The notes beneath the pieces were generated by a model. It was not told the DNA's origin. It saw only the letters and a list, made by a program, of their open reading frames with translations, and searched no databases. A program made the translations under genes and the position numbers. From NCBI GenBank assembly GCA_963693365.1, contig CAVNZM010000011.1:3472001-3536000 (forward strand): a DNA stretch of 64,000 bases, written 5' to 3'. The stretch's first letter is position 1. Every line of letters begins with the position of its first letter. Shown piece by piece: positions 49,140-64,000 of this stretch. Source of the DNA: Amoebidium appalachense (Eukaryota; Ichthyosporea).

Positions 49140-50048
49140 TTTTGTTGTTGTTGTGGGGGTGTGTATGTGTGGGGGAGAGGGGGGGGGGGGGGGGGGGGGG
49201 GGATGTTTTCCGGAGTTGGTGCACATGTAGAGGTTTCTTGGCGGAAAGTGCACTGCACATAAGCAAAATAAAAACAGAGAGAACATGAAGTGTACAGCTC
49301 GTTTTCGGTGGTTGTGTGTGTGTATGTTTGGGGGAGGGGGGGGGAAGAATATAATGCAGGTGATTCAGCCCAACCAGAGACAGCTCTGCAAACCACCTAT
49401 CTACTCTCTTGCGTCAAGCCTTCGATTGAAATTAGAAAAACAGACCGGAAGCACGAATACGTTGGATTAATTCTATTTCCGTCCTGTTTTTTACGCACAG
49501 CGTAAGCAGGTTTTCACAGCGTAAGCAGGTTTTCTCTTGCACAAGCAGGTTTGTTTGCATGTGCTCATCTCTGACCGTTCTGGTACACGGTAAACATAAC
49601 AAAGGCAAGTTTGTCAATATTCGGTGCTACGTGTGGTTACCAATAGCATACAAGACGTGCGGCGAGATAAAGACTTTCTGTGTGTACAACGTTGACGAGA
49701 ACACAATAAAGAACTCAAACACAAGATAGTTTTTTACACGTGTGCGGGTGTGAGCGTGATGATCTATTTCTCTACTAGAGTACCGGCACATTCTGTCAAT
49801 ACACGAAACATAGTTTGGCCCTCAAATAAATGAAAGAACAAGTCATGCAGCCTCTCACCCAGTCAAAAAACCTACTACTAGTTCGCCGGGTAGAGATTTG
49901 ACTCTATTCCGCAGTCTCCTAAACCTGAAGCCTAACCCGCTACCCCCAATCATCGTTTCGTTTTATATATACCCGAACAGAAGTCCAAGAGCTTGCATAT
50001 ATGGAATACATAAAATCCACACAGTTAACAAACTTACAGTTTTGACGC
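48228..50048. other. Intergenic region with microsatellites
   Basis: It holds a duplicated 60-bp segment (GCGGGCTAGAAGATGCAGAA at 48968 and 49027), a (CT)n run at about 49065-49139, a G run at about 49180-49201 and short GT-rich stretches. A minus-strand ORF at 48603-48406 (65 residues, MFSYPQPPGARMILVDDRVA) has balanced composition but no recognised match; I do not call it. A tandem GCGTAAGCAGGTTTT occurs at about 49500-49535. Confidence 0.4.
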
Positions 50049-51068
50049 TTACTTCATGGGTCTGTCGTCCACGTCTCTATCCTCCATGGCAGACATGGGA
50101 AGAACCGGTTTCTGTGGTGGGTCAGGCTTACCGTAGAGGTACACCGCACCCATAACAAGACCGGCACCGAAAATGAACAGCAAAGAGACCTGGAAACCCA
50201 TGAACAATACGGAAAGAATGGTTGATAGAACGATAGCGACGGATGTTGCGAATGCCTTGAGGATGTTATCGGCATACTTGACCACCACAGCGGTGATAAG
50301 ACCACCAAGGGAATTAATGGCGACAACAACCCAGACGATGGAATAATATCCAAAGAAGAACCCCTTTTCGGAAACAGCCGCGCCGTCGTTCCACCAGACA
50401 GCCACGAGACCGAGACCTCCACCGAAAAGTGCCAGTTGGACGTTGCGAACCCAAACCGATGTTGTGCTTCCTTTTAGGATCTTTTCAAAGTATACTCCGG
50501 CAAAACCAGAGGTCATGCAAGCGGAAAGAACAGCAAAAAGCCCAACCCACGAGTTTCCTTGCGTATGACCCCCCTTGCTGTCAGCGGCGATCTGAACCAA
50601 GCCGACACCTGCCATAAGCACGACGAGCGAGAGCCACTTGAGATTCGTCAACTTCTTGTTCAACATCAGCACACTGAATACGGCAGTAGTAAAGATCTTC
50701 AGCTGGTAGGTGATTTGGAACGTTGCTGCATCAAGATTGCTTGCAGCGACGAATTGTAGGTTGTTCTGAACCATATAAAGACCAGCGGGAACAGCCAGTT
50801 TCATCGTTTCACCTGGTTTGTCTATGATCTCTTCTTTCAGTTGTCTAATCACGCGACGGCTGTCGTGGTTGTTCTCGAACATGAGCAAGACAAAGCATGT
50901 AAGCAGTTTCAGCAGCTCACCCATCACTACCGCTGTGCTGGCTATGTACATGTCCCCCCCAGCTGTGCGTGAGTAACGCATAACAAGTGCCTGTGCTGTG
51001 TTTTGGAGCACTAGAGTGATAAGGGAGATGTACTTGATATCAAGCCCACAGATGCGTAGGTGTTCCAT
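50049..51068 (-). CDS. Nucleotide-sugar transporter, SLC35A family
   Basis: The intronless 339-residue ORF is a multi-pass Golgi antiporter that imports UDP-galactose, UDP-GlcNAc or CMP-sialic acid in exchange for the nucleoside monophosphate. Family blocks are clear: LVLQNTAQALVMRYSR at the first helix, AVVMGELLKLLTC, VPAGLYMVQNNLQFVAASNL, ATFQITYQLKIFTTAVFSV, FAGVYFEKILKGS and the C-terminal GGLITAVVVKYADNILKAFA. About ten hydrophobic segments are present, as expected. Length is normal for the family. The acidic tail DRDVDDRPMK is cytosolic by family topology. Substrate cannot be read from the sequence. Confidence 0.92.
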   Translation of the reverse strand: MEHLRICGLDIKYISLITLVLQNTAQALVMRYSRTAGGDMYIASTAVVMGELLKLLTCFVLLMFENNHDSRRVIRQLKEEIIDKPGETMKLAVPAGLYMVQNNLQFVAASNLDAATFQITYQLKIFTTAVFSVLMLNKKLTNLKWLSLVVLMAGVGLVQIAADSKGGHTQGNSWVGLFAVLSACMTSGFAGVYFEKILKGSTTSVWVRNVQLALFGGGLGLVAVWWNDGAAVSEKGFFFGYYSIVWVVVAINSLGGLITAVVVKYADNILKAFATSVAIVLSTILSVLFMGFQVSLLFIFGAGLVMGAVYLYGKPDPPQKPVLPMSAMEDRDVDDRPMK

Positions 51069-51237
51069 GTTGCCGTATGTTTTACCGCCCTAAGGGCTGA
51101 ATGTGTAAGTGTTTGGTATAAATGAATCCTCCTTTAGTGCTACAACATCGTCTCTGCTGACCTACCAGGCTTGAAGGGAACTGGCGGGCGCAGGCGCGGT
51201 GTGGACTCCGAGAGTGGTAACCGAAAACAAGGAGGGG

Positions 51238-51280
<43 letters not shown>

Positions 51281-51968
51281 TGCTGCCGGCATAACTTAGA
51301 TGCTTACACTGTGATATAATTAGCTGAAAGAATCTAAGTAACCATATTTAGTTACAAAAGTCATAGCAATGTTCCAATAATATGGACCAAATGTCACAAT
51401 TTATTGGGTAAATGTCATGGCTAACAACGAGCGATCTATGTTTTGTTTTATGCCTCCAATCATTTGGCTCGCTGCAAGATTTGTCCATCTCACTGGTATG
51501 TGTGCAGGACGCACACAGTTGGACGAGAAGTTTTGTAGAGACAGGCTCATGCACGTGTTTACCTGTACGTGTTTGAATGTGTGCACGCGGCACACGCCAA
51601 GCAAGACATTACCACGCATATGTATTCGGTGTGTTCTTCTGTATTGGCGGTGTTCCCTTCTGCCTTTTACTTCCCTGCTGGCGTTATGAACAAGGTTTCA
51701 CTACGCGTACTGAGGATCACTCGTTCACACTTCAACAGCTGTTAAGACACGGACTTTTCCGGTAGGCTAGGCCCAAGTTCAACTTCACTGAGAACATCAA
51801 CCACTTCTCGGTGGGTGATTTCATGCCCACGAAGATCAATCACTGTAACATGTATAGGAAAAACGCAAATGTATAGAGTGCTATGATATAAGGCCAAATC
51901 TGGCTAGGCATCTGCCACCTGAATAGTTACCCTTCTTCGATGCCTCAGGCTACAAACCACACGATGCC
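51069..51968. other. Intergenic region between the transporter and the protease gene
   Basis: There is a poly-G tract of about 40 at 51239-51278. The plus-strand ORF at 51417-51689 has no family features. The divergent promoters of the two flanking genes presumably lie here. No gene is called. Confidence 0.4.
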
Positions 51969-54359
51969 ATGAAGCACGCATATTACATATCCTCTCTCAC
52001 CATTCCCATCCTCTTTCCATCACCAATCAGTGCGCTATACAACGGTGTTCTGTTGGAGGAGGCGACAACATGGAGCAATCACCTAGCAGATGCCTCCTGG
52101 TTTGCAGGGATCATGGTCCCCCAACCATGGTCGGTGGGATATTTTACCGCCCATGCACACGAGGAAATCCCTGGCGTCCGCACTGCGGAGAGAGTGCTAT
52201 CTCATGTTTTTCACAATGATACAATGACGCATAACTGTGGCGCAGTAATCATCAGTGATGAATGGTTGTTATCTGCGGCCCATTGTTTTGCTGAGAGGGG
52301 GATTAGGGATCACGACAGGTACAGTCCTATGCAGGCGTACATAGGGAGTGGGACGGACATGGGCAGCTTGGAAAGAAAGAACATTGTGGAGGTGGTGTGC
52401 CCCAATGGACTGCTGAACCTAGGGGGAGGCGAGCACTCTCGTGTGGTATGTTTAGGCTAGGCTTCTCTGGTTCCAGACGATCTTCCCCCCCCCCCCCCCC
52501 CCCCCCGGCCTCCCCCCTTCCCTCCACACATTTCCAATCCCCCCTGCGGTCAGCCTCCTCTTCCCGCTCCACCATACCCCCTCCTTCCCCACCTAACAAT
52601 CACCGCCCCACAAGCACAAAAATGTAGGCTGCTGCATCCCTCACCTCCCTCCCTCCCTCCCTCCCTCCCTCCCTCCCTCGCTCCCTCCCTCCCTCCCTCC
52701 CTCCCCCCTCCCCCCCCCCCCCCTCCCCCCCCCCCCCCCAAAAAAAAAAAATAAAAAAAAAATTGCATGTGCGCAATCGGACGCTCTCAGTCCTCCGCTA
52801 ACTCTTTCGTTGTCATTCCCACTTGTATCCTGTTTTTTTAATCTTGCTGGTCAGCTATAACCAGATTAACTAAGGATTTGAGTCCTTTGTTCGGATTGCA
52901 GATTGTTAACTCAATACTCTTGTTAACATGTCCCCCCCCCCCCCCCCCCTCCCCCCCCCCCACCGTCCCCCCCCCCCCCTTCCCCCACCTTCCCGGTTCC
53001 CCTCTCTCGTCCGCACCCCCCTTCCCCCCTCCCCCCCCCCAACCGACCGCGTCATTGCCTGCCCACCTGTCCTGCCCGTGTCCATACACAGAAAAACATA
53101 AAGAACTAGCGGCATGAACAGATAAAAGGGCAGCTGGGGGTTGGATGATGGGGCAGTTAGGAACAGACATAAAACACAGCCAACGTTTTAGTAGTCGTTT
53201 CAATGGAGTAGGAAATCTGATATTGCAGACACCACTTTATTCTCCCCCCCCCCCCCCCCCCCCCCCCTCCCCCCTCCCCAGCTTCCCCTCTCCCCCCCTC
53301 CTTCGTGCCTCTGCACTTTGTTTTTCGTTGTCTATCTCTACACTTTGTACTTCGTGATACAGTTATCCCCCCCCCCCCCCCCCCCCCCCTTCCCCGTCCC
53401 CTCTCCCCCCGGTTCTGGCTTTCTTGCTTTCTATCCATGCTTTTTCCTTCATTTACATCTGTCTCCCGTGCTCTTATTCAGCCTCTACTCCAAACCCTAC
53501 TCTTCTTTTCCCATCCTTGTTACTTCCCTTTTCCTTTGCTCTCCTGACCAGAAGCCCCCCCCCCCCCCCCCCCCCCCCCCTCCACACACACACACACACA
53601 CATTCCCAGCCCCTCTACATATCTGTTGGCTACTTCTCCACATATTTGTTTTGTTCACTAGCTGTCGAGGGTGTGCTTTGTTTTGTTCCGATTGCAAGGG
53701 CCTGCCCGTTTTTGATTTCCCCTCTCTCTCTGTTTCCATTCCTTCCTGACTCTAACCTTTCTTCCCTCCCTCCATCCCTCCCTCTGTCGGCTTCTTTCTC
53801 TTACTTCCACGTATGTCTTGATCTCTCTTGTCCCCCCCTCCCCCTCCCCCCCCCCCCCCCCCCCCCTCCCCCCCGCCTTGGAACTCTTAGGTCGAGGAGT
53901 GATTATCCTCACCGAAAGCAAAACTTCTAAATTCCACAAAAACATGAATTCATTTTCTCACCAAAAAACACGTATTTCAGGAAATGCTCAGCAACGACAT
54001 CTGCCTTGCACGTCTGCAATCGCCCACCAGCCACCGACCAATTGCAATCAACCAAGACGAGTCACGTGAGAGGGTGGGGAGTGAGGCCATGCTTGTAGGC
54101 AAGGGTTACACGTTCAACTTTAGGGAGGATGATGAGGCGTATCATCCTTTAAGGGTGGGGAGGTGGGACATCACTGATTGCAGGTGGGTGTGGGTTAAAG
54201 AAAGGGTAAAGAAAGAGTAGGGATTATGGAGTGCATGTGTTGGTGATGGAATGGGTATGGGTGGAGTGTGTGTGTGTGTGCGTGTGTGTGTGTTTGTGTA
54301 TGTGGGGGGGGTATGGGTTGGTATGTGTATGGGTGGTGTATGTGTTTTTTTTTTTTTTT

Positions 54360-54390
<31 letters not shown>

Positions 54391-54615
54391 GGGGGGAGGG
54401 GGGAGGGGGGGAGGGGAGGGGGGAGGAGGAAGGGAGGGGGAGGGGTGTATGTGGTTGTGTGTAAGTGGGGTTGGTGTATGGGATTGTGTGTATATATGTT
54501 TTTATTTGGGGGGGGGGGGGGGGGGAGAGGGAGGATGTAGACGGAGGAGGGCTGGGGATGTTTGTTTTGGGGTGGGAAGTTGTCTACCTTTGTTCATCCC
54601 CTCCTTCCTCCCCCT

Positions 54616-54665
<50 letters not shown>

Positions 54666-55087
54666 ACCCTCCCCCTGCACCTATAAAGATAGCATGTTTT
54701 GCTTTACTGTATTGCATAATTGTTGCTGGGTAGCTGTTTTTGGAAAACGTTATGCTTCCCCCCCCCCCCCCCCCCCCCCCCCCCAACAACAACAACAACA
54801 AAACCAAAAAAAAAGAGAGAGAGAGAGAGAGAGTGTGTGTGTGTGTGTGTGAGTGCACCGCAACTGCCACCGCATCGTGCTCGAGGTGAATGGATTGCAA
54901 CTTGTGTACTCTGGATACCTGTGGGAATACATAACGGACCTGTTTATGTTGGCACACACTCTCTGTTCTTTTTTGCATATCTACATTACACTATCCTTTG
55001 TGTATTGGCCCGTCGACTATTAACACATCCCCCCCCCAACCCCCACCACCATCACCACCACCACGACGTTAACACACACACACCCAC

Positions 55088-55159
<72 letters not shown>

Positions 55160-55963
55160 TTTTGCACAAACACACACACACACACACACACACTTTTGCA
55201 CACACACATCACCACCAACGAACGCTATCTTCCCTTACAGTCAGGACCACGCTGCAACCACCACCGCCAACAATCTCTGTGTTTTGATTGGCTCAGGAAG
55301 CGCCCGCATATGCCCAGGAGATTCAGGGGGTCCATTAATTTCCGCAACAGACCCCCCTTCCTTATTAGGAATTACCTCTTATGGTAGTGGCAGCGGGAAG
55401 GTGTGCAAAAAAAATGGCGACTGTTGTGGAGTGGAGGGGCATACGGTGGTATTTACGCGCGTCTCGAAATATGTCGAATGGATTAAGGCACAGGGCGTGG
55501 AAATTGGGATGTTTAGGGGGGTCCTTCCGACAAATGATGCGGATCCGATCTCTTGTGCACCCATCGAATGTCAAACGGATTCGTTTACGTGAGTACCCCC
55601 CCCCCCCCCCCCCCCTCCCCCCTCCTCATCCCCCAGCCCCGTCTCCTGAGTTCCTATCTATATTTTTCTTGCTTCTGCTTACTGCTGCAACTTTAACCCC
55701 CGGCCTTTCCCACTGCCCTTGCCTGCATAAGCAACCCTGCTCGTCTCTGATCAAGACGGGTGACCTACTCATGTTCAAGTGAAACAGTATCTGAGTTGGG
55801 TTTCGTTAACGAGGGGAATAGGTCGAAACTCGGGTACTGTGGATGACGTGGGCCCCCCCTGAGGATGGGCTCTGCTTATTATGCATACTCTTTATGTATG
55901 GCTTGCATTCTGCATCGTGTTATCCGTTTGTTCTTGTGTACTTCGTACTTTTTGACGCATTCA

Positions 55964-55994
<31 letters not shown>

Positions 55995-56647
55995 GCCCCC
56001 CGTACCCACATCTCATTCAGTACCAATAATTACTGCGCATAACACAGGGACACATATTGTCAATCTGACAATGCACACAATCACTACACCCACACCCCTT
56101 TTGTCATGATTTTAAATGTTTGAATGGCCACTGATTAAGCAGCCGTTCCGCTACTGCTTCAGAAGGAACATGGGCAGGCAGAGGAATGTGATCTTCGATG
56201 TAATTGTGCGCCTCAGTGTGCGGACATATGTGTTTGCTAACCAATATAGACCCTTTCACTGCCGTGTCCCCACCCCCTCCCCCTTCCCCCACCCACCCAC
56301 CTACCCCTTTTCTCCCCCCCTCCCCTCCCTTCCCCCCCCCCTTCCCCCCCCCCCCCCCCCCCCCCCATCCCCCGCCCCGCGGCTCCTACCCAGCCAGTTT
56401 GCTCCCAAATTAACCGTTATCTGAGTTGGATCAAGTGTGGCAGGTGAATGGGTTGAATGAAACTCAGATATTGTGGATGAATCTCCCCCCCTCCCCCCCC
56501 CCCCCCCCCCAAAAAAAAAAAAAAAAAAAAAAAGTGGGGGGGGGGGGGGGGGGGGGGGAGGAGGGATGCGCTCTACTGATGCCGCATGAGTTGTGCGTGT
56601 GCATCACGGTTATCCATTGTGAATTGGTACAGCGAACTGTGTATCCC

Positions 56648-56688
<41 letters not shown>

Positions 56689-56982
56689 CCCTTCCCCCTC
56701 TTCGAAACTAGCAATAAACACTAACCAACCAATCACAGGAAAACAACAAAATGCCACAGCGCCACCGTGGACTGCACGTTTGTCGAATACCACGATGGGC
56801 TCCAATCGAATTGCAAGGGTAGACCGTGCAGCATAGCAACCGATCAGCAGTTGAAAGTTCGTGTTACAGCGACGGACTTTGTGAATCACCCACGAAGCAG
56901 CATAAGAAATCTTATGCTTACTCCGAATTTGCGAGATGTCGAGTTTGAGATCAAGGACTCGCGGCAGGCGCCAAAGGATTGA
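51969..56982 (+). CDS. Trypsin-like (S1 family) secreted serine protease, four exons
   Basis: Proposed exons: 51969-52445, 53981-54183, 55241-55588 and 56739-56982. All are GT-AG and phase-compatible, giving about 423 residues. The N-terminus MKHAYYISSLTIPILFPSPI is a signal peptide. The catalytic triad is His in WLLSAAHC (exon 1), Asp in NDICLARL (exon 2) and Ser in CPGDSGGPL (exon 3). The roughly 90-residue spacing from Asp to Ser in the spliced product matches chymotrypsin numbering, which supports joining exon 2 directly to exon 3. FTRVSKYVEWI is the usual C-terminal helix. The last exon adds about 80 residues with six Cys (VDCTFVEYHDGLQSNCKGRPC) of unknown role. A residue determining specificity cannot be assigned safely. 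Introns are rich in poly-C. Confidence 0.85.
55795..55990 (+). repeat. Intronic module ending in GTACTTCGTAC..GCATTCAAA-poly-C, copy in protease intron 3
   Basis: It includes GTCGAAACTCGGGTACTGTG, CTGCATCGTGTTATCCGTTT, GTACTTCGTACTTTTTGACG and GCATTCAAAC followed by about 30 C. Related copies occur at about 57895-58034, 63245-63410 (prephenate dehydratase intron 3) and from 63940 to the window end (intron 4). Confidence 0.55.
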
Positions 56983-61453
<4,471 letters not shown>

Positions 61454-61551
61454 ATGTCCGTCAAGGTTGCGATCCAGGTAAAGCATTGGAGGAATTGCGT
61501 GTTTGTGCGTGTGCGTGCGGTTGTGCATGTGTGTGTACGTGCGCGTGTCCA

Positions 61552-61584
<33 letters not shown>

Positions 61585-62693
61585 GTGCGTATGTGTGTGC
61601 GTGCCCGTGTGCGTGTGCGTGTGCATGTCTGCTGTCTCCCCTCCCTCCCTGCGGTCCTACACGTGGTTTTTTATTAAAGCGAAGGTAGTTTCTCATCCCC
61701 TCTTCTTTGGCACTTATCCACTCTCTTTTCTTGCTTCGTTCCATCCACCTCCACCCCCTCCCCGCCCTCTCCCCCCCCTCCCCGTCGTATCAGTATCCAT
61801 CAGTTCATGAATGAAGATATTGCGTTGTAGCCCTGAACCACCTCATACCCACACATCACGGTTGAAATTGATTTCTTCAACCCGGTGCGCATTATGTTGC
61901 AAGAAGCCACAGTGGAACACTTTTGGAGGAACCATCCCTTGATAAGACTTCGGCACTTTACCGCATCGTCGCCCCCGCCCCCTCCTTTCCCCTTGTCTCC
62001 TGCCTCCTACCCTGTTCCCTCCGCACCCCCTGCTTTCTTCTTCCCCTACGTCTTTCTACCTCGCGTAGTCAGCATCTTCATTCAGCATGACCCACAGCCG
62101 ACACTACCTCCTTACTGCTACCCCCCATGACCAACATCTTTCGTTTTCTCTTCTCAGGGTGATAGCGGCTGCTATTCGGAGATAGCTGCCAGGGCCTGTT
62201 TCCAGGGCAAGACCGTGGAGCCCTCTTACTTCAATAACTATGATGGCGTAGGTTTACCCCCCCCCCCCCCCCCCCCCCCCCAAACACACACACACACACC
62301 CTTGTTTACGGCTCTAGCTTTGTCCCTCAGCACATGTCTCTTCTTTGGCCTTTACTGCGTGCTCATATGGGTAAACTTGGTCGTTGCTGATGAGGACGTA
62401 TGCCTGCTAAGTCATAAATGAAAAAGGTACCTGAGTTGGGCTCCACGCTCAGGGTGTATGGGTTGAAAGTCGAGGACCTTGGTTGATCTGCCCCCTTCCC
62501 CCCCCCCCCCCCCCCCCCTCCCCTCCTGATATGGGTGAGGGTCTCTTGTGGTTGTGCTCATCCTGTATGTGAAGTCGGCAGAGAGAGTTCATAGCAGTTT
62601 ACTATGCTTTACTGTGGCTAGGATAGTTCCTATAATGTAAGTGCCAGGAAAACGGAAAAGGCTGGATGGTATCTGCCCACTCTGAATATATCT

Positions 62694-62724
<31 letters not shown>

Positions 62725-63020
62725 GCACCAAGGGGAAAAAAAAAAAGAAAAAAAAAAAACCCCCACCGAAACAAACCCACCAACACTGTCACCACCCACC
62801 CACGTGCCTCCACCCCTTCCACGCATACACGCACTGGCAAATTCGTTGGTTAGACACGTATATGTTTGTCTACACACCAGACCAAACACACACTTATTCC
62901 AACATCCAGCACGTATGTCTTCAAACCAAAATCTCCCCGCTCCAAAAGCGCCACTTCCCACGTGTACTCCTTCTAACACGTAGTTCACAACAAATTTAAT
63001 TTTTCCGTCTCAACATGAAT

Positions 63021-63088
<68 letters not shown>

Positions 63089-64000
63089 ACACACAGGTCT
63101 TCCAGGCTATCGAATCAGGCAATGCCGATGTTGGCTTCCTGCCTCTAGAAAACACCATCTCAGGTTATTTCTACCCCCCCCCCCCCCCCGACCGCAAAAA
63201 AAAAAAAAAAAAAACCCCCCAAAAAAAAAAAAAAAAAAAAAAAAACCACGAGGTGAATGGGTCAAAACAGGGGTACGGTAGATGATTTGGGCCCAAACCG
63301 AGCATGTGCTCTGCTTGTGATACATTCTCTTTGTGTGCACTGCAAAGTCTGCTTTGCGTCGTCCGTTGTGAATGTATACGTCGTACTACGTAAGGCATTC
63401 TAACCCCTTCTCCTGCCCACACACACACACCCATCCATCCGTGGTTGCCCCAATCCATACACAAACACATATCCGGCTTTTTGAACTCCCCGAGGTCTTT
63501 TCAATTCAAATGACACATGTTTTCACTATGTGTTCTTGCCTTCCCCCCTCCCCCCCTTCTCCCCCCCCCCTTCTCCCCCTCCTTATTTCCCGCCCCCTTT
63601 ACCTGCCTACACTTTCTACTGCATGCAATGAAAATTTCTGCCTGTACATTCTAACCAAAATACTTGTGGCAAAAAGAAATTCATTGTGGTGAACTATCCA
63701 GGAAGAATTAGTCATGGTCAAGTTTTAACCGAGCAATCTCATTGGCCCGTTGCAGGCACCATCTATGCCGTGGCCGATAAGCTGATGCGCTATAAGTTGC
63801 ATATCACGGGGGAGTTTTGCCGCCATGACGACTGCTGCCTCATGGCCCTGCCTGGTTAGTAACAATACCCCCCTCCCCCCCCCCCCCCCCCCCCCCCTCC
63901 CCCTCTGCCCCCCCTCCCCACCAGAACACACCACACACTTAGAATGCATATGGTACAACTCTATGGTGTGTACTCTGTATTGTGTTGTCCGTTGTGGATG
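61454..64000 (+). CDS. Prephenate (or arogenate) dehydratase, 5' four exons, runs off the window
   Basis: Proposed exons: 61454-61477, 62158-62247, 63097-63163 and 63756-63854. All have GT-AG introns in matching phases (0, 0, 1, 1). The spliced product reads [20 protein letters not shown] and continues with [20 protein letters not shown], the GGTIYAV turn and [21 protein letters not shown]. This is the N-terminal half of the catalytic domain (the family has VAFQG..GAYSEAA, LPVENS.GG and LHI.GE). The enzyme makes phenylpyruvate or phenylalanine in the shikimate pathway. The catalytic Thr-Arg-Phe motif and the ACT regulatory domain would lie to the right. No plastid transit peptide is encoded in this model, so either the enzyme is cytosolic or an upstream exon was missed. 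Confidence 0.88.

Noticed and set aside
54838-54893. Possible extra protease exon (SAPQLPPHRAR) between exons 2 and 3
   Set aside because: Its phases do not fit either neighbour. Joining exon 2 directly to exon 3 is in phase and gives the right Asp-to-Ser spacing.
56116-56265. ORF FEWPLIKQPFRYCFRRNMG.. as a protease exon
   Set aside because: No acceptor and donor pair in the required phase was evident, and the last exon at 56739 joins exon 3 correctly without it.

Overview
This is eukaryotic nuclear DNA, most likely from an alga or a related protist. Genes to the right have GT-AG introns. The sequence is full of homopolymer C/G tracts, (CA)n, (CT)n and minisatellites. A prephenate dehydratase gene points to an organism that makes its own phenylalanine. 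I cannot name the species.

Region 1 (1-23.2 kb) is a virus-like block. Its genes are intronless, tightly packed and on both strands. Recognisable members are a RuvC-like Holliday-junction resolvase, a superfamily 3 (D5/DUF5906-type) helicase, an SPPY-type DNA methyltransferase, a BRO/KilA-like coiled-coil protein, a four-finger C2H2 protein, a possible virion structural protein, two paralogous proteins with a C48/adenain-like cysteine-protease signature, and several small signal-peptide or membrane proteins. Several start codons have a TATAAAAG-type box 25-60 bp upstream, and three intergenic spaces share a GC-rich hairpin-forming element. This fits an endogenous virus of polinton-like or nucleocytovirus type. 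I see no major capsid protein, packaging ATPase or DNA polymerase in the window. The block is interrupted at 15-20 kb by poly-C-cored minisatellites, into which a palindromic pair of small LTR elements has inserted.

Region 2 (23.2-36.7 kb) has an intact Ty1/copia retrotransposon (24316-30194). Its two 765-bp LTRs look identical and the target duplication is CTACC. It sits in a 78-bp minisatellite just beyond the 3' end of a seven-exon, minus-strand JmjN/JmjC histone demethylase gene of KDM4 type (36683-30404). Two introns of that gene are mostly minisatellite.

Region 3 (36.7-48.2 kb) has a 3.4-kb tyrosine-recombinase element with split direct repeats (A-ORFs-B-A-B, as in PAT/Ngaro elements) but no visible reverse transcriptase. 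It also has four small intronless genes of unknown function, more minisatellites, and a 361-bp near-perfect GGCCC-rich palindrome.

Region 4 (48.2-64 kb) holds ordinary host genes: an intronless nucleotide-sugar transporter (SLC35A type), a four-exon trypsin-like secreted serine protease, and the first four exons of prephenate/arogenate dehydratase, which runs off the right edge. Most introns start with a GT donor followed within about 45 nt, often within 15 nt, by a long poly-C tract. This is a consistent and unusual architecture.
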